The notes under the pieces were generated by a model that was not told the origin of the DNA, searched no databases, and saw only the letters and a list, made by a program, of their open reading frames with translations. 64,000 nucleotides of DNA from Candidatus Aminicenantota bacterium (GTDB taxonomy: Bacteria > Acidobacteriota > Aminicenantia > Aminicenantales > Aminicenantaceae), in assembly GCA_011772495.1 (NCBI GenBank), contig WVZL01000010.1, positions 36,816 to 100,815 on the forward strand, given 5' to 3'. The translations under genes and the position numbers were made by a program. Shown here one piece after another: positions 26,887 to 35,466 of this stretch (positions are counted from its first letter, which is position 1; the number at the start of each line of letters is the position of its first letter).

Positions 26887-28242
26887 ATGAATTTTTGGTT
26901 CCTAGCCGGAGAAATTTCCTTTGCAGTTCTGTATGTCTTTTTCCTCTTTTTTTCTCTCTCCAGCCTCAGGGAGAAAGAAAAGAGAGCTTTTCTGAGGAGC
27001 ACCGCAGTACTCGCTGTCCTTCTGGCAATAAATCTCCTTTTTCTTGTTTTTAAAGATCCTCTGAAAAGCTGGTTGTTCGGAGGATTTTTTATTCTCACTG
27101 TTTTTTGCGCTTTTCTTATGCTTTTTATTCCGATTTCCAAAAAATCAATCCAGGTCATCGGAGAACAGAAAAAAATCGACGAAAGAGACGTGATTTTTGC
27201 CCGCTTCGATTATCAGGAAGGAACAGAGGTTTTCGATGAATACTATAAGAGAAAACCTGAATACAAGAAACTCGATGAGGAAATAAGAAGAATTCCGGAT
27301 ATTCTCTCATCGTTGAGTGTGAAAAAGAACCCTCTTCTGCTTTCGTTGGCGTCTGCGGAATTTGATTTCTTAGAAAACCAGACTATCCATGTGGATGGAA
27401 AAGTAAGTGATGAAAAAATCGAGCTGTCTCCGCTGGCCAACACTCATGTCATAAAGAAAATCATTCGCTATTTGGGATCCGATTGCTGTGGAATTGCTCC
27501 CTTGAACCAGGCCTATGTCTATTCTCATTCAGGTCGAGGACCTGAGCCTTACGGCCAAGAAATCAGCCTCAAGCATGAATACGGGATCGCTTTTACTGTA
27601 GAGATGGACTTGGAAATGGTGGCAGCTGCCCCCCAGGCTCCCGTGATTGTGGAAACAGGCAAGAAATACGTTGAAGCTGCCAGGATTTCAATCATAGTGG
27701 CTGATTTCATCCGCCGTCTCGGGTATTCAGCCAGAGCTCATATCGCAGGGAGCAATTACCAGGCCTTGCTGCCTCCGATTGCCTGGGAGGCAGGCCTGGG
27801 AGAATTGGGGAGACTGGGCACTCTCATAACCTGGAAGTATGGTGCTCGAGCGAGATTGGGGTTGGTGACAACGGACCTTCCCTTGATTGCAGCCAAGCCA
27901 AAGACCTACGGAATTCAGAATTTTTGTCAAAACTGTCAAAAGTGTGCTCGCAACTGTCCTGCCCAAGCTATTCCCTTTGGAGAAAAAAAGGAAGAAAATG
28001 GAGTGTTAAAGTGGGTACTCAATCGAGAAGAATGCTACAAGTTCTGGAGAAAAGCCGGGACTGACTGCGCTGTCTGCATGTCTGTCTGCCCTTACAGCAA
28101 GCCGGATAATCCTTTCCATAACCTTATAAGGGAATTCAACACTTTTTCCAGCGTCTTTCAAAACTTCTCAATCTGGGGAGATGACTTTTTTTATGGCCGC
28201 TTTCCCAGCCGCCGAAAAAAAGAACTCCTCAGTATCTCCTGA
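26887..28242 (+). CDS. Membrane-anchored reductive dehalogenase-like iron-sulfur protein
   Basis: Three hydrophobic segments fill the first 100 of 451 residues (WFLAGEISFAVLYVFFLFFS, AVLAVLLAINLLFLVF, LFGGFFILTVFCAFLMLFI). A soluble domain of the reductive dehalogenase/QueG type follows, with a corrinoid-type core (IIRYLGSDCCGIAPL, EVEMDLEM-like EMDLEMVAAAPQ, GYSARAHIAGS, AGLGELGRLGTLITWKYGARARLGLVTTDLPL). Two cluster motifs end it: CQNCQKCARNCP and C-x10-CAVCMSVCP, the spacing typical of RdhA. Known respiratory RdhA proteins instead have a Tat signal and a separate anchor (RdhB), neither of which is here. The protein could be a cytoplasm-facing reductase. Substrate and cobamide binding are unproven. 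Confidence 0.78.
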   Translation: MNFWFLAGEISFAVLYVFFLFFSLSSLREKEKRAFLRSTAVLAVLLAINLLFLVFKDPLKSWLFGGFFILTVFCAFLMLFIPISKKSIQVIGEQKKIDERDVIFARFDYQEGTEVFDEYYKRKPEYKKLDEEIRRIPDILSSLSVKKNPLLLSLASAEFDFLENQTIHVDGKVSDEKIELSPLANTHVIKKIIRYLGSDCCGIAPLNQAYVYSHSGRGPEPYGQEISLKHEYGIAFTVEMDLEMVAAAPQAPVIVETGKKYVEAARISIIVADFIRRLGYSARAHIAGSNYQALLPPIAWEAGLGELGRLGTLITWKYGARARLGLVTTDLPLIAAKPKTYGIQNFCQNCQKCARNCPAQAIPFGEKKEENGVLKWVLNREECYKFWRKAGTDCAVCMSVCPYSKPDNPFHNLIREFNTFSSVFQNFSIWGDDFFYGRFPSRRKKELLSIS

Positions 28243-28384
28243 GCAGCTCTTTTTTAATATGAGACTTTTTGAGGTCAGGCTGCTCGAACGCCCCTTAGAA
28301 ACATCTAATTCTCTACGGCAGATTTTTTATTTTTCCGGAGCTCGTTTCGTCAAAAGGATATCATTTTGGAAAAACCACAACTGT

Positions 28385-28412
28385 TTGACAGTTAGACTTT
28401 AAATAAGATAAG
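28385..28412 (+). promoter_or_regulatory. Sigma-70-type promoter of the Tat aminotransferase gene
   Basis: TTGACA (28385-28390), 16 bases and GATAAG (28407-28412) predict a start near 28419. This leaves a 27-base leader containing the strong ribosome site GAAAGGAGGA before the ATG at 28446. It separates the following genes from the reductase-like gene upstream. Confidence 0.45.
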
Positions 28413-28445
28413 TATAAGAAAAATTCCGAAGAAAGGAGGAATGAT

Positions 28446-29753
28446 ATGAAATCCAGCCGCCGAAATTTCTTGAAAGGTGTTGGCCTGGGTATCGGAAGCT
28501 TTGGCCTTTTTGGAGTCTCTGCTGAGAGAGTCAAGGCCGACATAAAGAGAAAATTAGAAGATGTAAAACATCTTACTCCTTCCCAAGTCGCCCGAGACGA
28601 GAGTTTCTGGTTTCATGTCCAACAGGCTTTCAATGTTGACCGCAGCATCATCAATCTTAATAACGGAGGTGTCCATCCTGCTCCAAAGGTTGTGATGGAT
28701 GCTGTCCACCGCTACCTTGATTTTTCCAACGGGTTTCCAGTCTATAACATGTGGAACATCCTCGGGCCGAGGGAAGAACTCATCCGGAAAAAAATCGCTG
28801 ATACTTTTGGCTGCTCTTCAGAGGAGATCGCCATCACCAGGAATGTGACCGAAGCCATGCAGATTGGCCTTATGGGATTGAACCTCAAGCCGGGCGATGA
28901 GATCTTAACAACCACCCATGACTATCCTTCTATGAAGTATGCGCTTTACCAAAGAGAGGAGAGAGAAGGGGTTAAAGTCAAGATGTTTCCCTTTCCTTAT
29001 CCACCGAAAAATTTGAATGTCCTGGTTGACCTTTTTAAGAAGAACCTCACTCCCAAGACCAAGATCATCCTGGTCTGTCATATCACCAATCTCACCGGTC
29101 AGATTTTTCCCATCAGAGAAATTTGCCAGCTGGCTCGAAAAGAAGGAATCGAAGTGGTCATTGATGGAGCCCATTCATTCGGACATTTTGAGTATAAACA
29201 AAAAGATCTGGACTGTGACATTTATGGTGCCAACCTTCACAAATGGATGATGGCTCCTATAGGGACTGGCTTCCTTTATGTGAAAAAAGAAAAAATAAAG
29301 AAAATATGGCCTCTTTTTCCTGCCTCTGATTCTCTGAGTGATGATATCAGAAAGTTCGAAAACATCGGCACTCATCCTGAGTACATAAAAATGGCCATCG
29401 GCGAGGCCTTGAGCTTCCATCATGGGATTGGCAGCAAGAGGAAGGAAGAAAGGCTCCGCTATCTCCGGAACTTCTGGGCCCAGGAATTGGAGAAACTCCC
29501 TGGTGTAAGAATTCTGACCTCTTATGATCCAGTCCAATCCTGCGGCATCGGAACCTTTACCGTAGAAAACATGGACATGAAGAAACTCAGCCAACTACTT
29601 TTCGATAAGCATAAAATCTACACGATAGCCATTCAAATTCCTGATGAGATCATGGGAATTCGAGTCACTCCTAGCATTTACACGACTCTGCGCGAGCTTA
29701 ACATGTTCATTGAATGCGTTTCCCATTATATAAGACAAGGGCTTCCGGATTGA
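28446..29753 (+). CDS. Tat-exported class V aminotransferase-fold enzyme
   Basis: The 435-residue product starts with a twin-arginine signal (SRRNFLKGVGLGIGSFGLFG). The rest is a class V PLP enzyme of the isopenicillin N epimerase/cysteine-desulfurase-like group. Features are INLNNGGVHPAPKVV, EEIAITRNVTEAMQIGLMGL, LVCHITNLTGQIFPI, VVIDGAHSFGHFEYK and the PLP Lys in IYGANLHKWMMAPIGTGFLYV. Tat export fits an enzyme folded around its cofactor in the cytoplasm. Substrate is not predictable; racemase, epimerase or lyase are all possible. It is followed after 46 bases by a second class V enzyme without a signal. The start follows AAGGAGGA. Confidence 0.88.
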   Translation: MKSSRRNFLKGVGLGIGSFGLFGVSAERVKADIKRKLEDVKHLTPSQVARDESFWFHVQQAFNVDRSIINLNNGGVHPAPKVVMDAVHRYLDFSNGFPVYNMWNILGPREELIRKKIADTFGCSSEEIAITRNVTEAMQIGLMGLNLKPGDEILTTTHDYPSMKYALYQREEREGVKVKMFPFPYPPKNLNVLVDLFKKNLTPKTKIILVCHITNLTGQIFPIREICQLARKEGIEVVIDGAHSFGHFEYKQKDLDCDIYGANLHKWMMAPIGTGFLYVKKEKIKKIWPLFPASDSLSDDIRKFENIGTHPEYIKMAIGEALSFHHGIGSKRKEERLRYLRNFWAQELEKLPGVRILTSYDPVQSCGIGTFTVENMDMKKLSQLLFDKHKIYTIAIQIPDEIMGIRVTPSIYTTLRELNMFIECVSHYIRQGLPD

Positions 29754-29808
29754 AATGTGGTTCATTTATTCAGAGAAAAGAATGATATAAGAATTTCTGG
29801 TGACAGAA

Positions 29809-31032
29809 ATGGGATGGTCTTTGGATAGAGACTTGGCTTCCTTAAGAAAAGAATTCCCGATTCTGGATAGATGTATCTATCTCATCAGCAATTCTCTAGG
29901 AGCAGCTCCCAGAGAAGCCTTAGAAGCCCTGGAACAATTTTACCAACTTTGGGCTGAAGAGGGTGTTGTGGCTTGGGAGAAGAAGTGGTGGGAGCTAGGG
30001 CGCCAAGTCGGGAATGAAATCTCTTCTCTCCTTGGAGCCGCAGAGGATGAAGTGACCATGTTTACCAATGCCACTCAAGCCCATTGGGTTGTCCTCTCGA
30101 CGAAGTTTCTTCGGCTAGACAGAAGAAGGAATAAGATCATCATGACGAGCTTGGATTTTCCATCTGAAATCTATGCTGTAACTGAGATTGCCAAATTCAT
30201 GAATTGGGAACTCGAGATAGTGCCAAGCCAGGGTCAGGAAGGTGTGCAGGTCGAAGCCATTCTAGACAAATTGGATGAGAGAACACTCTTCGTGGCCACT
30301 TCCCATGTTTACTACAAGTCAGCTTATATCCAAGACATTGCTGCGATTTCTGAAAGAGCGCGACGACTCGGAGTGTTAACCCTTGTTGACGGCTATCATG
30401 GTCCAGGGATCCTTCCTGTCGATGTTAAGAAGCTCGAGGTCGATTTCTATGTTGGGGGGTGCTTAAAATGGCTTTGCGGGGGGCCTGGGAATGCCTTCTT
30501 GTATGTCAGACCTGAGCTTGCCTCCTCGCTTAAGCCTCGATTAACAGGCTGGTTTGCCCATCAGAATCCCTTCCTATTTGCTCCCAAAATGGAGTATGCT
30601 AAGGGCTCTTTCCGTTTTCTGGCCGGAACTCCTCCCATTCCTAGCCTTTATACAGCGCGACCTGGGTTGAAGATCATCAAAGACACAGGGATCTCGCAGA
30701 TAAGGAATAAATCTCTTCGTCAAACAGCCCTCATAATCCAAAAGGCCAAAGAAAGAGGATTTGGCCTCTTTACACCTGAGGAAGATGATCTGAGGGGCGG
30801 AGCCGTCTCGATAAGCCTTCCCCATGCTTTCTCGGTTAAACAGGCCTTGGTGAAAAGAGGCGTAAAGGTTGACTTTCGGAAGGGGCTTAAAAAAGAGCCT
30901 GATGTTATCAGAGTAGCACCCCACTTCTACAATAAAGATGAAGAAATTGAAACCCTGTTCGAAGAAATCGATGATATTTTAAAAAAGGAAGAGTTCAAAA
31001 GATACTCCTCCGAGATGAAGGATGTCACCTGA
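29809..31032 (+). CDS. Kynureninase-like class V PLP enzyme
   Basis: About 407 residues without a signal peptide. The pattern is kynureninase-like: FPILDRCIYLISNSLGAAPREALEALEQF, a Trp-rich segment (VVAWEKKWWELG), FTNATQAHWVVLSTKF, LTLVDGYHGPGILPVDVKKLEVDFYVGGCLKWLCGGPGNAFLYVRPEL with the PLP Lys in CLKWL, and RLTGWFAH. The family cleaves kynurenine, or acts on related beta-substituted amino acids. No other kynurenine pathway gene is nearby, so the substrate is open. The start is taken at the ATG at 29809; a GTG at 29800 is also in frame and neither has a clear ribosome site. Confidence 0.85.
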   Translation: MGWSLDRDLASLRKEFPILDRCIYLISNSLGAAPREALEALEQFYQLWAEEGVVAWEKKWWELGRQVGNEISSLLGAAEDEVTMFTNATQAHWVVLSTKFLRLDRRRNKIIMTSLDFPSEIYAVTEIAKFMNWELEIVPSQGQEGVQVEAILDKLDERTLFVATSHVYYKSAYIQDIAAISERARRLGVLTLVDGYHGPGILPVDVKKLEVDFYVGGCLKWLCGGPGNAFLYVRPELASSLKPRLTGWFAHQNPFLFAPKMEYAKGSFRFLAGTPPIPSLYTARPGLKIIKDTGISQIRNKSLRQTALIIQKAKERGFGLFTPEEDDLRGGAVSISLPHAFSVKQALVKRGVKVDFRKGLKKEPDVIRVAPHFYNKDEEIETLFEEIDDILKKEEFKRYSSEMKDVT

Positions 31033-31113
31033 AAAAAGTGATCTCTAGCTTTATTGCAAGGAGAAAGAGATAGGCTTATAATAATTACAGGCACTCTAAA
31101 AAGGGGGCAGGTG

Positions 31114-32148
31114 TTGAGAAAAATTTCAAGGCGGCATTTCTTAAAAGATTCTTTGTTCTTAGCCAGCTCATCCTTTCTGCTTTCATCGAAATACTTGTCA
31201 GGGTCAGACGAAAATATTTTAGGCAACCAACTAGAGTCAATAAGATATCCTTCCTATTTAGAACTCGAAAATAAGGGGATTCTCTCAGAACGGATAAAAA
31301 AGCTGTATTCTATCTACGAGAATTGTCATCTTTGTCCCAGGGATTGTCGGGTAGACAGGACCAAAGGAGAAACAGGCAAGTGCAAGGCCACTTCCAAAGT
31401 CAAAGTCTCTGATGCTTTTCCTCATTTTGGAGAAGAACCTCCCTTGGTCGGGAAAAGGGGCTCAGGAACGATATTTTTTTCAAATTGTGGCTTGAGATGT
31501 GTCTTTTGCCAGAACTATAAAATCAGCATCGAAGGAGAGGGAGTGGAAATTCCTGATGAAAGATTGGCTGATTTGATGATTAAGCTCCAAAAAGTCGGTT
31601 GCCATAACATCAATCTGGTGACACCCACCCATTATGTACCCAGTATTGTCAATGCTCTCCAGATGGCCATCAAGAATGGCTTGCACCTTCCGCTAGTTTA
31701 TAATACGAGCGGCTATGAAACCTTGCAAACTCTCCAGCTTCTTGAGGGAATCGTCGATATATATCTCCCAGACTGCAAGTACATGAACCCCGAATATGCA
31801 GCTAAATATTCATCCGAGGCCTATAGTTATCCTTATTATGCTCAGATAGCACTCAAAGAGATGCACCGTCAGGTCGGTGTATTAGAAACCAACTCAAAAG
31901 GGATCGCATTGAGAGGACTGATGATTCGGCACCTGATATTGCCCAACAGGATTGCTGGAACGGATGAGTTTTTAAAGTTTGTGGCTGAAAATTTTCCTAA
32001 AAATACCTACCTCAACCTTATGGCTCAATACCGGCCAGAATACAAGGCCTTTGACTATCCAGAATTGGCCAGGCGCCTCAAGAGAAGCGAATACCAAGAA
32101 GCAGTTCGGTTGGCGAAAAAATACGGTCTAACTCGTCTAGCCAGATAA
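31114..32148 (+). CDS. Radical SAM protein (COG1313/PflA-like) with Tat-like signal
   Basis: About 344 residues. A COG1313-type N-terminal cysteine motif (CHLCPRDCRVDR...GKC) precedes the radical SAM motif CGLRCVFC (CxxxCxxC). The barrel follows, with PTHYVPSI, YNTSGYETLQTLQLLEGIVDIYLPDCKYMNP and LMAQYRPEYKAF. The first residues read KISRRHFLKDSLFLASSSFLLSS, a textbook SRRxFLK Tat signal, which is unexpected for a radical SAM enzyme. Start TTG at 31114 (or GTG at 31111) is chosen because AAGGGGG lies just upstream; the ATG at 31054 would add residues in front of the Tat motif. It follows the kynureninase-like gene by 81 bases and likely shares its transcript. Confidence 0.85.
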   Translation: MRKISRRHFLKDSLFLASSSFLLSSKYLSGSDENILGNQLESIRYPSYLELENKGILSERIKKLYSIYENCHLCPRDCRVDRTKGETGKCKATSKVKVSDAFPHFGEEPPLVGKRGSGTIFFSNCGLRCVFCQNYKISIEGEGVEIPDERLADLMIKLQKVGCHNINLVTPTHYVPSIVNALQMAIKNGLHLPLVYNTSGYETLQTLQLLEGIVDIYLPDCKYMNPEYAAKYSSEAYSYPYYAQIALKEMHRQVGVLETNSKGIALRGLMIRHLILPNRIAGTDEFLKFVAENFPKNTYLNLMAQYRPEYKAFDYPELARRLKRSEYQEAVRLAKKYGLTRLAR

Positions 32149-32250
32149 AAAGAGGAAAACAGAGAGCGAGCCAAGCTCCTGGATTTTGATAAATCTTCTA
32201 AATTCATTGATTTTATTCTTGATTTGCCGTAAATTACTCATCTGTAAAGA

Positions 32251-34635
32251 ATGAGGAAAACTCAATCCCGGCCGATGCAGAAAGCCAAAAAATGCTTTCT
32301 TTTCTTGATCTTAATCTGCTTCGCATCTTCTGCACTTCAAGCAGAAGTGTATTATCCCTGGAAAGAGGTCTATATTGGAGCTCTGCAGGGCAATGCCTGG
32401 GCCGGCCTTGTTTTGGCCCCTCATCGAGAGAGTGTCTTTGCTTTTCGCCTGAAAATCGAGAAAGGAAGTGAAACCGTCGATGAGGAGGAGATATTTTTCC
32501 TGGTCTCGGAGGTAGGACCTCAATCACCGGATGGCGCCTATTCGAGGCTGAAACTGGACTTGAGTCTTCCCTTTAAAAAAGGTAGAGATACTCCGATTCT
32601 CATCAAGCCCTCTCCCAAATCAGATACATTGGTTATGGAGTGGACACGTCAGAGCGAAAAAACTGTTCTAGGAAGAATCAGAGCTCCAAAAAATATTAAG
32701 CTTCATCTCGTCCAATATTTCCCCTGGAATTTTGAAGGAGAATATCAATTCCGTTCCGATGGTCAAGTCCTGGGAAGTAGTGTAGGTTCCAAGGCTTTCC
32801 ATTATATACTCTGGACTCATCCCACGGGAGAATTAATCACAGATGCTAAGGGGAAGGAAATCGCCCTGGCCTTTTCTACTGAAAAGGAGAGAGAAATCTA
32901 TTTCGTTGCTGGCATAGGGGAGGAGCCCAAGGTTCTGAACAACCAAATCTATCGTTACAAGAATAGAAAAGCTATTGAGACCTTCTTAAAAGATGAACAA
33001 AGGCGGTACAGGAAAAAAAGAGTGAGTATCGATGGAATCTATGAAGGGGTTACCGAAGCCATCACCAACAACCTTTTCTGGATGATTCTCTATCAACCGG
33101 GAAACCATCGGCTTTATACTCCGGCTGGGAGGAGATGGATCTTTCCTAAACCTGATGGAAGCCCTGATCATTGGACAATTTTTGAATGGGATTCTTTTTT
33201 CAATGCCCTAGAAGTGGCTGTAGAAAGCTTCAAGCACGCCAAGGAAGTTGTTCAGGCTGTGCTGGAAACTCAATATCCTAACGGAAATATCCCCAATTGG
33301 CGTAGTCGGTTTAGCGGCGCCCCTGACCGCTCCCAGCCCCCGGTGGGTTCGTATGTTGTCCTTAAGCTCTTCCAAAGAATGGGAGATTTAGACTTTCTCC
33401 GTAAAGCCTATCCTTTCTTAACCAAGTGGCATTCTTTCTGGAAAACGCCAAAAGAGACCGGCCTGGTTTTTCGTGATGGAAACGGAGATGGACTTCTCGA
33501 ATGGGGATCCAACTCAGAACTTGTCGCCCAGAATGTCCCTCCTTGGGAAGAAAATGTGGATGGCAAGCAGCGCGCCATGTGGGAATCAGGACAGGATGAC
33601 TTGCCCAATTGGGATGATGCCTCCTTTAGCCCCGAGTCCGAGACGCTGACCATGAATTGTCTCGACTTAAACTGTCTCTATGCCCTTGATACCTGGTGCT
33701 TGGCTCAAATCGCTAACTATCTGAACAAGAGAGCAGACTACAGGAGATACCTGGAAGAATACCAAGAGATGAAAAATTTGATCAATGTTTATCTCTGGGA
33801 CGATATCAACGGGTTCTATTTTGACCGGCATTGGGATGGCAAATTCTCGACCCGAAAGGCTGCTTCGAATTTTTATCCTTTACTGGCCCGCATTCCTGAC
33901 CAGAAAAGAGCGCTCCTGATGATCAAGCGTCTCCTCAATCCTAAGGAGTTCTGGGGAGACTATGTCATTCCGACCATATCTCGAGATGACCCAGCGTACA
34001 AGGACCAACAATACTGGCGGGGAACAATTTGGCCCCCCACGAATTATTTAGTGTATCAAGGGCTAAAAGCCTATAGTTTTGATGCCATAGCTTCTGAATT
34101 TGCTAAGCGCAGTTCAGCTCTGTTCCTCCGCAGCTGGGAAAATTTTCAGATTTGCCCTGAAAATTATGATTCCCGCACCGGAGAAGCAGGGGGTCAGAGG
34201 CATCAGAGTTGGGGACCTCTTTTTGCCTTGATAGCTCTGGAAGAATATCTGGACTTTACGCCCTGGGAAGGCTTCAGGTTTGGAATCATCAACCCGGATA
34301 AGAAGGGCAAGCTCTCCCGAATTTTCATCCAAGGAAGACATTATGATGTGGAAATATCGCCTTCAAAGCTTATACTAAGAGAAGAAGGGAAAGTGATATT
34401 CAAGGCTGATGGAGGTGCGGTTATTCGCCAGTTCCTTTATTCTGAACAAGAGATCTCTTTCGAGATAAAATCCTTGGAAGAAAGAGAGTTAAAGATCTAT
34501 TTCTTGAATAAGGGAAGATATCAGCTCTCCATTGATGATGCCTTACAGAAGGTATTCAGCGGAAAGAAAGTAAAATTTAAAGTCTCCCATGGTAATCATA
34601 ACGTGGTTATCTTTCTCCTGAGCAAAGAAGACTGA
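32251..34635 (+). CDS. Secreted GH63-like glycoside hydrolase
   Basis: The 794-residue protein has a signal peptide (KCFLFLILICFASSALQA) and then a beta-rich N-terminal domain (to about 260). A long (alpha/alpha)6-barrel catalytic domain of the GH63/GH37 type follows. Recognisable pieces are TIFEWDSFFNALEV, NGNIPNWRSRFSGAPDRSQPP, GDGLLEWGSN, WESGQDDLPNWDD, YWRGTIWPPTNYLVYQGL and RHQSWGPLFALIALEEYL. Relatives hydrolyse alpha-glucosidic linkages, including mannosyl- or glucosylglycerate and processing oligosaccharides. A C-terminal beta domain (about 680-794) closes the protein. The start may be the ATG at 32251 or at 32275, the latter giving a shorter signal peptide. A weak TTGATT-N17-TAAATT lies just upstream. 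Exact substrate unknown. Confidence 0.88.
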   Translation: MRKTQSRPMQKAKKCFLFLILICFASSALQAEVYYPWKEVYIGALQGNAWAGLVLAPHRESVFAFRLKIEKGSETVDEEEIFFLVSEVGPQSPDGAYSRLKLDLSLPFKKGRDTPILIKPSPKSDTLVMEWTRQSEKTVLGRIRAPKNIKLHLVQYFPWNFEGEYQFRSDGQVLGSSVGSKAFHYILWTHPTGELITDAKGKEIALAFSTEKEREIYFVAGIGEEPKVLNNQIYRYKNRKAIETFLKDEQRRYRKKRVSIDGIYEGVTEAITNNLFWMILYQPGNHRLYTPAGRRWIFPKPDGSPDHWTIFEWDSFFNALEVAVESFKHAKEVVQAVLETQYPNGNIPNWRSRFSGAPDRSQPPVGSYVVLKLFQRMGDLDFLRKAYPFLTKWHSFWKTPKETGLVFRDGNGDGLLEWGSNSELVAQNVPPWEENVDGKQRAMWESGQDDLPNWDDASFSPESETLTMNCLDLNCLYALDTWCLAQIANYLNKRADYRRYLEEYQEMKNLINVYLWDDINGFYFDRHWDGKFSTRKAASNFYPLLARIPDQKRALLMIKRLLNPKEFWGDYVIPTISRDDPAYKDQQYWRGTIWPPTNYLVYQGLKAYSFDAIASEFAKRSSALFLRSWENFQICPENYDSRTGEAGGQRHQSWGPLFALIALEEYLDFTPWEGFRFGIINPDKKGKLSRIFIQGRHYDVEISPSKLILREEGKVIFKADGGAVIRQFLYSEQEISFEIKSLEERELKIYFLNKGRYQLSIDDALQKVFSGKKVKFKVSHGNHNVVIFLLSKED

Positions 34636-34652
34636 ACCCGTACTGTTTCTTC

Positions 34653-35456
34653 TCACCAATCTTTTCTATCTTGGTAAGCCTTTTTCAGGGTGTCTCCGCG
34701 AAGACCTTGCCTTAAAGCTTCTAGAGTCAAGATCTCTTCTTTGGAGATATTTCCTAAGTTAACATTGGGTCCAAAACGAAGGATTAAGGCTTGTTGTTGA
34801 TGTTTTAGCGGAGCTTCCCAGATTAGGCAGGTCAAGTCTTTCACGCCAGCCACAACGTTATCAACTTCATCTTCCTTGATCTTGCCTTCCTGATCGTAGA
34901 TACCCACACCGATTCCCGCTTCTCGACCCTCAATGATAACTTTGAAAGCTCCGTTTTCCATATCCTGATTGATGAGTTGATGCACCAATGAAACGGGCAA
35001 AACTTCCTGGGGGTCTTTTTTCCCTACCTCAGTAATCACTCTAAATCCTGCCTCAATGGATTTCTTTATTGTCTCTGCCCTCGTCGTGCTGTCTATGTCA
35101 ATAGTTCCATCAGAGATTTCTAAAGCTGAAAAACCTAACTCTTTCGCATTCTTTAGATACTGATCTAAGACGCCCTGCCAGACGGCAACTTCGAGGAAAG
35201 TTCCTCCAGGCATGACGTCTATATGGGAGGAAGTGATGATCTCATTCTTTTTTCTCAAAAGATTCTGATCATAAAAAGCCGAAGTTCCGAAAGTCAGCTT
35301 AATGACATCGATGTAATCTCCAGCCATCTCGATGAGGTCTTTAACGCTTTGCAGACCGATACCTTTATCAATGACCATGGTTAGCCCTGCTTCTCTGGGT
35401 TTTGTCTTTCTCCCCTCTAAAGGTGCTTGAATAACACCATCCCACGCTTTAGCCAT
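34653..35456 (-). CDS. Phosphosulfolactate synthase family protein (ComA-like)
   Basis: The 267-residue TIM barrel matches ComA: KPREAGLTMVIDKGIGLQSVKDLIEMAGDYIDVIKLTFGTSAF, MPGGTFLEVAVWQGVLDQYL, FSALEISDGTIDI and RFGPNVNLGNIS. ComA adds sulfite to phosphoenolpyruvate, giving phosphosulfolactate for coenzyme M (methanogens) or sulfolactate (Bacillus spores). The same family includes plant HSA32, whose chemistry is unknown. None of comB, comC, comD or comE is in the window. It follows the HprK-like gene by ten bases, so the two are probably co-translated. Fold family is firm, reaction is not. Confidence 0.88.
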   Translation of the reverse strand: MAKAWDGVIQAPLEGRKTKPREAGLTMVIDKGIGLQSVKDLIEMAGDYIDVIKLTFGTSAFYDQNLLRKKNEIITSSHIDVMPGGTFLEVAVWQGVLDQYLKNAKELGFSALEISDGTIDIDSTTRAETIKKSIEAGFRVITEVGKKDPQEVLPVSLVHQLINQDMENGAFKVIIEGREAGIGVGIYDQEGKIKEDEVDNVVAGVKDLTCLIWEAPLKHQQQALILRFGPNVNLGNISKEEILTLEALRQGLRGDTLKKAYQDRKDW

Positions 35457-35466
35457 TGTATTCTCC

